From an uncultured Clostridia bacterium (GTDB taxonomy: Bacteria > Bacillota > Clostridia > TANB77 > CAG-508), in assembly GCA_944393305.1 (NCBI GenBank), contig CALXZS010000014.1, forward strand, positions 1-13,899: a DNA stretch of 13,899 nt. The letters are read 5' to 3'. This document shows, piece after piece, positions 7,140-13,771 of the stretch. The translations under genes and the position numbers were made by a program. How positions within the stretch are numbered: the first letter of the stretch is position 1; each line of letters starts with the position of its first letter. A model generated the notes under the pieces. The model saw only the letters and a list, made by a program, of their open reading frames with translations, made no database searches and had not been told where the DNA came from.

Positions 7140-7238
7140 AACTTTAATATATTTTCTTGAGCATTTCAATCAAACCACGAAGTGAAATGTGAAAAAAGTA
7201 TATTGAAGTTTAAGCAACTTATTTAAGCTGTAAATAGT
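7140..7238. repeat. Short inverted-repeat element, copy 1
   Basis: The ends AACTTTAATATATTTTC and GTATATTGAAGTT are imperfect inverted repeats (7140-7210). The following 28 bp, including TTATTTAAGCTGTAAAT, are shared with the copy at 11671-11777. The interior carries ACGAAGTGAAATGTGAAA. There is no coding capacity, so this is a miniature non-autonomous or hairpin-type intergenic repeat. It lies between the peptidase and Nudix genes. Confidence 0.6.
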
Positions 7239-7241
7239 GGT

Positions 7242-7334
7242 AAGCTGTTTTTAGGAGATGTCCCCAAAAACACACCTTTCAAAATCCCTTGTCAAGTGCC
7301 AAGCTGTTTTTGGGAGGTGTCCCCAAAAACAGCT
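7242..7334 (-). repeat. Tandem hairpin repeats, copies C and D
   Basis: Two copies stand head to tail directly after the peptidase stop codon. Copy D (7273-7334) is the best formed: on the minus strand AGCTGTTTTTGGG (7334-7322) and CCCAAAAACAGCT (7314-7302) make a perfect 13-bp stem around GACACCT. It is followed by TTGGCACTTGACAAGGG with a perfect -35 box but no -10. Copy C (7242-7272) has only the hairpin core, with two changes (TTAGGAGA). The hairpin may protect or end the peptidase transcript, although no U-tract follows. Confidence 0.75.
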
Positions 7335-8015
7335 CTAATCTATTGTTGTAGATGTTCTACCTGTTCCTATTACAGCTTCTAATAATGCTCTCCAGGTGTT
7401 ACAACCAACAATTCCATCAACAGATAGTCCAGATACTCTTTGATAACTTTTTACTGCATTTAATGTTTGAGCACCAAATACACCATCTAATCCGCCAGTT
7501 TTATACCCAAGTGTATTTAGGCAGTCTTGTGCTATAAGTACATATGAGCCTCTTGAATTGCTTCTTATTGTTGGAAAACCTCCTGTACTACAAGCCGGCG
7601 AGCCACGGCGTTTATCAAAATGCACCCACGTTGGAGTTAAACTTTTTGGTTCTACATAACTCCACAGACCTGAATTTACAACACTGGTATATAGCTGTGC
7701 TCTACGAGCTGGTGTCAAAGTTTGACCTGCATCAAAAGCAAGACCTGCATAATGTTGTGAAAAATTACTATGTCCTCCCTCCCATGGTCTTTTAAATGCA
7801 TATCCAACTGGTATTGGTCCTCCAAAAGCATATCTTTGACTATTCCATGCTTGCATACATCTTTTTTCTGTCCATAAGGTTTGACTTCTACTTGAACCTC
7901 TAAACTCACCAACTGTCAATGTACGACCTGTAACATATGGCATTGCTTCTTGTTCCCCTCTATAAAAAGTTTCCATTCTATTTGTATCATTATTATATAC
8001 TTTAATTTTTGCCAT
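7335..8015 (-). CDS. M15-like peptidase with peptidoglycan-binding domain
   Basis: This 226-aa protein belongs to a conserved Firmicute family related to zinc D-Ala-D-Ala/M15 peptidases. The N-terminal domain has TLTVGEFRGSSRS (32-44), then GGHSNFSQHYAGLAFD (80-95), in which His88 and Asp95 match the SxHxxGxAxD zinc ligands. WVHFD (130-134) supplies the third ligand, His132. The usual catalytic Glu just before that His is not in place (PTWVH), though Glu122 is close. Residues about 155-213 form a PG_binding_1 repeat domain (AQDCLNTLGY, GLDGVFGAQT, DGIVGCNTWRALL). There is no signal peptide, so export would need lysis, a holin or a non-classical route, or it acts in the mother cell. The ATG at 8015 follows GGAGGG; an ATG at 8027 would overlap that site. 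Confidence 0.85.
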   Translation of the reverse strand: MAKIKVYNNDTNRMETFYRGEQEAMPYVTGRTLTVGEFRGSSRSQTLWTEKRCMQAWNSQRYAFGGPIPVGYAFKRPWEGGHSNFSQHYAGLAFDAGQTLTPARRAQLYTSVVNSGLWSYVEPKSLTPTWVHFDKRRGSPACSTGGFPTIRSNSRGSYVLIAQDCLNTLGYKTGGLDGVFGAQTLNAVKSYQRVSGLSVDGIVGCNTWRALLEAVIGTGRTSTTID

Positions 8016-8072
8016 AATTCCCTCCATACCATATCGTATGCTGTAATTTAATTAATTGTTACTTTTTACTCC

Positions 8073-8101
8073 TTTACAAACTATTTCTTTTTATATATAA
8101 T
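8073..8101 (+). promoter_or_regulatory. Promoter of the DUF2207 gene
   Basis: TTTACA (8073-8078), a 17-bp spacer and TATAAT (8096-8101) form a strong sigma-70-type promoter. The start point would be about 8108, leaving a leader of only 13-25 nt. It lies in the 117-bp gap between divergent genes. No equally good promoter was found for the peptidase on the other strand. Confidence 0.8.
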
Positions 8102-8132
8102 TGCATTAATATTTTAGGAAATGAGTGGAAAT

Positions 8133-10223
8133 ATGAAAAGAAATTGGATTTTATGGTTTTGGATAATTTTTATTTTTGCAATTTCAGCTTGGGATAGTTT
8201 TGGCTATTTATTTGAAGACATTAATTTGAATCCATTTGATTATGCAAGGATAACTGATGTTGATTATAAAGCTATTTTGGTTGATGAGCCTTCGAGTAAT
8301 GGAAAAATTGTTGTTACTGAAAGACTTACTTTTGATATTCATGCAGCTTCGAAAAATAACCTTTTTTGGGAATTATGGAGAGATTTACCTGAAAGCTATG
8401 TAGATGGTGTAAAAGTAGATTATAAGGTTAATTCAGTGAAACAGATTCTTGATGATGGAACAGAAATTATATATGGCGAGAGTCCTAAATTATACTGGAA
8501 TGATTCAGATTATACTTCTACAATATACGGTCCTGGTAAATGGTATCACAGTGAAGGGCCATATAACGAGTCTGCAAGAAGATATGAGTGTGTATTTTTT
8601 TATGTTGATGGATTATATAGAGAGAATGTGACATTTGAAATCGAGTATGAAATGAACAATGCTGCTTTACGTTATGATGATTGTTCTGAACTATATTTAT
8701 CTTTTTATTCTGAGGATAGTGTAAAATATTTGAATTCTTTTAAAGGTCAAATATTAATTCCTCAAAAAGATATGCCAAGTTCGGGTAATTATGAAATTCA
8801 TACATACGGAACAAATTCTAATGATTTTCCATTTGAAGAGTCAGATACTCTGAATCCTGGTTTTCATACTATTTCGATAAACTTGGATAAATCTAGTTTA
8901 AATTTCAAACCATATAACGAGTACCTAGAACTTTCTTTAGTTTCATATGGAAAAGATAATCATATTTTTACAGATTATGCTTCTTATAATGATTATTACA
9001 ATGACCCTGTTCTAGCTGAAATATGGCAAGAACAATCTGAATATGATAATTCATATCAGCATTACAAAAATATGAAAATTGTTGTATTTTGTATACTTTT
9101 AGCAGGTTCTGTTTTAGTAATAGTATATACATATACAAAAGATAAGAAAATACGAAATAAATATGTTTTTTATCATCCTTCAATGCAAATGAAATATTTT
9201 AGAGAAATACCAAGTAACCTAGACCCAATTTTTGCTTCTAATTTAGTATTTTGCAAAGATAGGAAAAAGAAAAATAAACATGATTCTGATGGCTATTCTT
9301 CTCTAATGCTTAGTTTAGTTAGAAAAGGATATATTGCACTTGAAAGAATAAACCCTGCTGGAGATTGGAATTCTAGAAATGTTAAAATAATTGTAAAATA
9401 CAAACCAACGCCTGCTTTTTATGATATGGCAGGTCAAACACCACCAGTAACTCAAACTTTTGAAAGTCTTACTCAAAATGAAGCAAGTTACTTTAATTTG
9501 ATTGTAAGACATTCTGCTGGTACAGAAATATCTATGTCTTTATTCCAAGCACGTATTTCAGGTGATTATGAGAATACCAATTCTTTTGTTAATGGCATAA
9601 AACATTCTATTGTAAGTATTGGTACTTCACAAGGATATTTCCAGAAAGCAGATTATGATGAACCTCAAAGAAAAGTAAATTCATTAGCAAAAATGTTTTT
9701 AATTATTGGTATTTTACTTGTAACATTAGTAAACTTTATATCACATTTTACACATTTAGACTTTGCTTTTGGCGGTTATACTATTTTAGGTATTGTGTTT
9801 ATTATAAGTTCACTTTATTTAAAACATTTGGCTAAAAAATATGTTTTACTTACTCAATTTGGTGAAGATGAATATTCTAAATGGAAAGGCTTATATGATT
9901 TTCTAAATAGTGAAACACTAATGAATGAACGTACTGTAATTGAATTACCTTTATGGGAAGAATATTTGGTTTATGCAACTGCATTTGGTATTTCTGAAAA
10001 AGTTATTGCTGCATTAAAAATTAGATGTCCAGACTATCAAATGAGTCCTATATTAAGTAATCCTTATTATAGTTCTGTTCACTTCCACCACTATGGTCAT
10101 ACATTTAATTCTGCTATACGCACAGCCTCTCATACATCTTATAGTGTAGGCTTTGGAGGACATGGCGGATACGGCGGAGGCGGCCGTGGAGGCGGAGGTG
10201 GCCGGAGGAGGTCATTAATTTAA
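8133..10223 (+). CDS. DUF2207 family membrane protein
   Basis: This is a full-length predicted membrane protein of 696 aa with the DUF2207 architecture. An N-terminal signal or anchor helix (about 5-20, ILWFWIIFIFAISAW) leads into a roughly 290-residue extracytoplasmic beta-rich domain. A membrane helix follows (about 314-335), then a cytoplasmic domain with SLVRKGYIALERI, and two more helices (about 519-540 and 546-567). A second soluble part has WKGLYDFLNSET and WEEYLVYATAFGI. The tail ends in a Gly-rich then Arg-rich stretch (about 670-696), typical of the family. The biochemical function of DUF2207 is not established. Two starts are possible, 8121 and 8133. The second is preferred because AGGA sits only 1-2 nt before the first, and the second begins directly with the signal segment. 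The gene's 3' end overlaps that of the next gene by 9 bp. Confidence 0.9.
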   Translation: MKRNWILWFWIIFIFAISAWDSFGYLFEDINLNPFDYARITDVDYKAILVDEPSSNGKIVVTERLTFDIHAASKNNLFWELWRDLPESYVDGVKVDYKVNSVKQILDDGTEIIYGESPKLYWNDSDYTSTIYGPGKWYHSEGPYNESARRYECVFFYVDGLYRENVTFEIEYEMNNAALRYDDCSELYLSFYSEDSVKYLNSFKGQILIPQKDMPSSGNYEIHTYGTNSNDFPFEESDTLNPGFHTISINLDKSSLNFKPYNEYLELSLVSYGKDNHIFTDYASYNDYYNDPVLAEIWQEQSEYDNSYQHYKNMKIVVFCILLAGSVLVIVYTYTKDKKIRNKYVFYHPSMQMKYFREIPSNLDPIFASNLVFCKDRKKKNKHDSDGYSSLMLSLVRKGYIALERINPAGDWNSRNVKIIVKYKPTPAFYDMAGQTPPVTQTFESLTQNEASYFNLIVRHSAGTEISMSLFQARISGDYENTNSFVNGIKHSIVSIGTSQGYFQKADYDEPQRKVNSLAKMFLIIGILLVTLVNFISHFTHLDFAFGGYTILGIVFIISSLYLKHLAKKYVLLTQFGEDEYSKWKGLYDFLNSETLMNERTVIELPLWEEYLVYATAFGISEKVIAALKIRCPDYQMSPILSNPYYSSVHFHHYGHTFNSAIRTASHTSYSVGFGGHGGYGGGGRGGGGGRRRSLI

Positions 10224-11639
10224 ATTTGTTATATTTTTATCAAATGTTTTATATATGGTTTTGGAAATATATTTTTCAGCGATTTTTAAAATATATTTAT
10301 AATCTTTAATATCGTCTGGAAAATATATTCCACCTTTTTCTTTATTTTTTATCATCCAACATATTGCTGATAAAGCAGACATTGCGACTGGTGTAATTGT
10401 TGGAGTTTGCCAATATGAGTCTTTTTTATTTTTATATAAATATGAAAGTTCTATTCTATTTCCTACCCATACTGGACTAAATTTTTCTCCCATTATAAGT
10501 ACCCCAACATATTCAGTACCAGATGAAATTTTTTCTTTATAAATAATTTCTGCCTTTTTAGGATATATATGTCCTCTGACAATAGTTTCACCATCTTTAT
10601 TTTCACAGTCTAATGGTTTATTAGGGTCTGGATTTGGGTATTCATTTACTTTTGAATCTTGCATATATCTTCTTGCATATTCACAAGGAGAATATATAAA
10701 CATGACTGTTGGTCTATAAATTACCTTTTCGTCTTTTTTTACTTCTAAACTTTTTGCTATTGTAATTGTTTCTTCATGAGGAACTATAAATCCTTCAAAT
10801 TCACCATTTGGATAATATGTACGACATTTTGTATTTACTGCTAGTTTTTTTAATTCTATAAATCCATTTTTATAATCTACAAGATTGCATTCATCTTCAA
10901 AATCTATTTTTTCATGTGTTCCTATATCTATTGTTGCTTCACTTAACATTTCAAAGAAAAATGAATCTATACACCATGTATTATATAATTTTTCTGGGTT
11001 GTACTCATCTTTTACTTTTTGCAAATCTATATCATTTACATGTATTGTTTTAATTCCTAATTCTTTTGCCACTTCATTAAATTTATTATTTTTTATTAAA
11101 TTTAATAAGTATTTGTTTTTCTTAAACTGTGTTTTTACAATGTATTCAATTCCAGCCTTAACAAAGTGCGAAACAAGTCCTGGGTTATTACCATGTTGCA
11201 TAACTATTGGATATTTGTTTTTACCTTTTTCATGTGAATATTTTTCTTTTATTTCACTTTTTATTATATTTTCATTTAATATACTATACCAGTTTTCTGG
11301 CCAGTCCGCTTCTCCTGTATTTATATACATTATATTTTTTTCAGCACACCATTTGCAAATATCTTTTGTTCCTACTGTATCTGCAAAGTCTATTAATAAA
11401 TCTCCTTCTTCTAAATATTTACTAAAAATTTCTTCAAAATTTTCCTTTGTAATTTCTTGTGTAATAAAATTTTCTGTCATACCCCCTAAATCAATAAATG
11501 CCTCAAATTCATATTTATTTGTCGTTATTACATAATATTTGTTTTCATTAAATTTTATTTCTTTTTTTACTTTTTCGAAAAAACTTTTTCCGACTGCTCC
11601 AAAACCAAATTGAACAATTGTTCCTTCAAATTTAATCAT
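10215..11639 (-). CDS. Homospermidine-synthase-like NAD-dependent dehydrogenase
   Basis: The 474-aa product matches bacterial homospermidine synthase in length and motif order. These enzymes use NAD to join two aminobutyl units from putrescine or spermidine into homospermidine and belong to the saccharopine-dehydrogenase-like fold. GFGAVG (12-17) is the Rossmann nucleotide-binding loop. HGNNPGLVSHFVK (149-161), NTW (220-222), GTHEK (240-244), GFIVPHEETITIA (283-295) and YRPTVMFIYSPC (308-319) are the family signatures I recognise. The protein is cytosolic with no signal peptide. The ATG at 11639 has AAGGAAA about 6 nt upstream. It is third in a co-oriented cluster behind an ATP-grasp ligase and an unknown gene, with a 123-nt gap holding a repeat. 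A related carboxy-polyamine or saccharopine-type dehydrogenase is the main alternative. Confidence 0.85.
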   Translation of the reverse strand: MIKFEGTIVQFGFGAVGKSFFEKVKKEIKFNENKYYVITTNKYEFEAFIDLGGMTENFITQEITKENFEEIFSKYLEEGDLLIDFADTVGTKDICKWCAEKNIMYINTGEADWPENWYSILNENIIKSEIKEKYSHEKGKNKYPIVMQHGNNPGLVSHFVKAGIEYIVKTQFKKNKYLLNLIKNNKFNEVAKELGIKTIHVNDIDLQKVKDEYNPEKLYNTWCIDSFFFEMLSEATIDIGTHEKIDFEDECNLVDYKNGFIELKKLAVNTKCRTYYPNGEFEGFIVPHEETITIAKSLEVKKDEKVIYRPTVMFIYSPCEYARRYMQDSKVNEYPNPDPNKPLDCENKDGETIVRGHIYPKKAEIIYKEKISSGTEYVGVLIMGEKFSPVWVGNRIELSYLYKNKKDSYWQTPTITPVAMSALSAICWMIKNKEKGGIYFPDDIKDYKYILKIAEKYISKTIYKTFDKNITNLN

Positions 11640-11670
11640 ATAAATTTCCTTTCTTGTTATTACCGTTCAC

Positions 11671-11777
11671 AACTTTAATTTTAGCTTTAATATATTTTCT
11701 TGAGCATAGCGAACTGCGAAGTAAAATGTGAAAGAATGTATATTAAAGTTTAATCAAATTATTTAAGCTGTAAATGG
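11671..11777. repeat. Short inverted-repeat element, copy 2
   Basis: The ends AGCTTTAATATATTTTC (11683-) and GAATGTATATTAAAGTTT (11734-11751) are inverted repeats around GAGCATAGCGAACTGCGAAG. The outer 25 bp (TTATTTAAGCTGTAAATGG) match the copy at 7140-7238. The element fills most of the gap between the homospermidine-synthase-like gene and the 213-aa gene. Its right end runs into the coding end of the latter, so the last codons and the stop codon lie within repeat sequence. Confidence 0.6.
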
Positions 11778-12404
11778 TTTTATTTGAACTATTTTAGGTT
11801 CTTCATAACCAAATGTAAATAAAATTTTAATTCCTTTTTCTTGAAATTTATATAAAATCTTTTGCAAATCTTTTTGTATTTTTTCTGACCTTATTATAAT
11901 TTTATTAATATCATTTTTCAAAAAATATTCAGCTGTTGGCAAATCTTGAGGATAGATATCCCAACTATTATCAAAAATGCTAATATCCATTTTATATCTA
12001 TTCATTCTATTCGTATCTAGCAAAAATGCTGGAGGTGCATTATCACTTATTTTTATTTTTTCTAGTTCTAAAGCGCCTTTTATTAGTCCTAATTTTATAC
12101 AATTGTTATCTACTGTTGCAATTGCGCCTGCTTGCTCATCTGTACCATTAAATATTTGCACTGGTCTATATCCCATTCTAGCTAATGCAATTCCTTCTTC
12201 TATGCTATCATTTCCTGGCAAATCTATTATAATTGCAGTGTTTTTCTGACCTTCATTCAAATATTGTATTTTTGGAATTATAAACTCACTTACTTCATAT
12301 AGTTTTGTATTTTTATTAATTCCTATAAATGGTACTGGTCTAACCCAATCAACCCATTTTGCACCTTCTTTTGCCCATATTTTATATATATCTTTTCCGG
12401 TCAT
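11763..12404 (-). CDS. Conserved-looking 213-aa protein of unknown function
   Basis: I do not recognise a named family. The protein is soluble with no signal or membrane segment and has an alternating alpha/beta pattern. Distinctive segments are VDWVRPVPFIG (18-28), TAIIIDLPGNDSIEEGIALA (56-75) leading to MGYRPVQIFNG (77-87), PPAFLLDTNR (124-133), and FDNSWDIYPQDLPTAEYFL (144-162). A last strand-helix unit follows (FQEKGIKILF). The dense Asp/Pro/Gly motifs suggest an enzyme or ligand-binding domain under selection. It starts 1 nt after the ATP-grasp stop (TAA-A-ATG), with its AAAGGGG ribosome binding site inside that gene, so translation is probably coupled. The position suggests a role in the same polyamine pathway, such as substrate activation or binding; that is inference. 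The last residues (FTA) lie in a repeat. Confidence 0.8.
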   Translation of the reverse strand: MTGKDIYKIWAKEGAKWVDWVRPVPFIGINKNTKLYEVSEFIIPKIQYLNEGQKNTAIIIDLPGNDSIEEGIALARMGYRPVQIFNGTDEQAGAIATVDNNCIKLGLIKGALELEKIKISDNAPPAFLLDTNRMNRYKMDISIFDNSWDIYPQDLPTAEYFLKNDINKIIIRSEKIQKDLQKILYKFQEKGIKILFTFGYEEPKIVQIKPFTA

Positions 12405-12405
12405 T

Positions 12406-13614
12406 TTATCCCCTTTCTATTAATACTGGAATATCTGCTGAATTCGAATCTATTCTTGGAACAGTGCTTATTCTTGCATAATATCCCGCATGCTTTCCAT
12501 TTACACAATATGAACCTATACAAACATGAAAGCTTTCTCCATTTTCGCCTAATATTTTTTTACTTTTAAATTTCTTTTGAGCAATATATTTATTAGGATG
12601 TTTTTTTACATCTTTTATTATTTTTTCATATTCATCATCTATACAAGCTTCTTTTATGGATATTTTTTCTCCAACTCTACCACATGCTGGTTTATATATA
12701 TATTCTGGGTTGTTTTTTGCTACTTTAACTTCTATTGTTTTTGGGAGTAGTTTTTTCCATGTATTAAAGCTTGCCCCATTTTTTTCAAGTTCTTCCCAGA
12801 TTAGTGGAAATCTTTTGGTTTGTGCAAACATTGCTATTGGGTGATTGCATGATGTAGTTATAGTATCAAAATAGCCCTGCCAATGTTTTGGTTTTATTTC
12901 TATTAACCACTCAAGTGGTGTAAATCTAATTATGCAATCTAATTTTCCAGTATTTCCATATAAAATACTATATGCTTCTTTATTCTTAAATCTTATATGA
13001 TCTGCTGCACCATATATAATGTTAAAGCCTATTTTTTGTAATTTATCCCCTAAAAATTGCATAACTTGTCTATCATCACTATATGAAGTGCAATGAACAA
13101 GCATTATTGTGCCATTTTTATGTACTTTTTCTTTTATTGCTTCAACTAAAATATCCCCAAAGTTTATATACCAATATTTATTTTCGTTTAATGTATCAAT
13201 TGCTATTTGAGGCATTATAGAGGCTTCTGCGAAGCCTCCTGGAACATCACTATTTACTTCGCTTATGTTCCATTTATTGTCCTCTGTTGGATGAAAATCA
13301 TATCTATTTAGTCTTATATGTTTTTCTGGTGCATAGTTTTTCATTTTATTTATTTCAAGTTTGATTTTTTCTGGTAGTTTTAAGTTTTTAGCTAATTTTA
13401 AATTATTATTTATAATTTTATCTGCTATTTTTTTTTTTTTATTTAATTTTTTTTTTAATTTCTTTAATTCTTTATGCTCAGCATTTGTTATTACTAAAGC
13501 ATATTTTGCAATGGTATTGTTATCTAAAAACTGTGGATCCCATTTATATGCGTCAAACATAAGATTTATTCTATATTCATTATATTTTTCTTTAGGTATT
13601 GGTACTAATTTCAT
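12406..13614 (-). CDS. Glutathionylspermidine-synthetase-like ATP-grasp ligase
   Basis: The 402-aa product resembles the synthetase domain of glutathionylspermidine synthase (GSP_synth). That domain uses ATP to form an amide between a peptide carboxylate and a polyamine amine. RYDFH (104-108, Arg104 and Asp106), then EVNSDVPGG (119-127) with Glu119 and Asn121, match the metal and phosphate ligands of the family. YKPACGRVGE (307-316, Lys308) is the ATP-grasp lysine and glycine-rich loop. YIAQK (343-347) and GSYCVNGKHAGYYARIS (367-383) complete the C-terminal core. There is no amidase domain. Residues 48-75 are Lys-rich and encoded over A10 and A13 tracts. The ATG at 13614 has AGAAAGGG about 8 nt upstream. 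It leads the cluster and is coupled to the next gene. The true acid and amine substrates are unknown. Confidence 0.85.
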   Translation of the reverse strand: MKLVPIPKEKYNEYRINLMFDAYKWDPQFLDNNTIAKYALVITNAEHKELKKLKKKLNKKKKIADKIINNNLKLAKNLKLPEKIKLEINKMKNYAPEKHIRLNRYDFHPTEDNKWNISEVNSDVPGGFAEASIMPQIAIDTLNENKYWYINFGDILVEAIKEKVHKNGTIMLVHCTSYSDDRQVMQFLGDKLQKIGFNIIYGAADHIRFKNKEAYSILYGNTGKLDCIIRFTPLEWLIEIKPKHWQGYFDTITTSCNHPIAMFAQTKRFPLIWEELEKNGASFNTWKKLLPKTIEVKVAKNNPEYIYKPACGRVGEKISIKEACIDDEYEKIIKDVKKHPNKYIAQKKFKSKKILGENGESFHVCIGSYCVNGKHAGYYARISTVPRIDSNSADIPVLIERG

Positions 13615-13655
13615 AATTTTACCCTTTCTAATTACAGCTTTTTATTCAAAAAAGT

Positions 13656-13771
13656 TTCAATATATGTTCTTGAAAATTTCAAGTGAACGTATGCGACGTA
13701 GGAGCGAAGTGCAACGTGCAAGCTGGAGCGAAGCGACCCGCGTAGCGAAATTAGAAAGAACATATATTGAA
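13656..13771. repeat. 116-bp element with perfect 16-bp terminal inverted repeats
   Basis: TTCAATATATGTTCTT (13656-13671) and its exact complement (13756-13771) bound a core that is much richer in G+C than its surroundings. The core repeats the motif AGCGAA three times (AGCGAAGTGC, AGCGAAGCGA, AGCGAAATT). The ends resemble those of the elements at 7140 and 11671, so this is a longer member of the same family. It lies about 40 bp upstream of the ATP-grasp gene, in its likely leader. An open frame on the plus strand crosses it but has no coding character. Confidence 0.7.

Noticed and set aside
7290..7295. Functional promoter in repeat copy D
   Set aside because: The TTGACA box is perfect, but no acceptable -10 box follows within 15-20 bp on the minus strand.
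10885..11535. 216-codon open frame on the plus strand
   Set aside because: It is antisense to the homospermidine-synthase-like gene, whose motifs are clear; the frame's composition is that of a reversed AT-rich gene.
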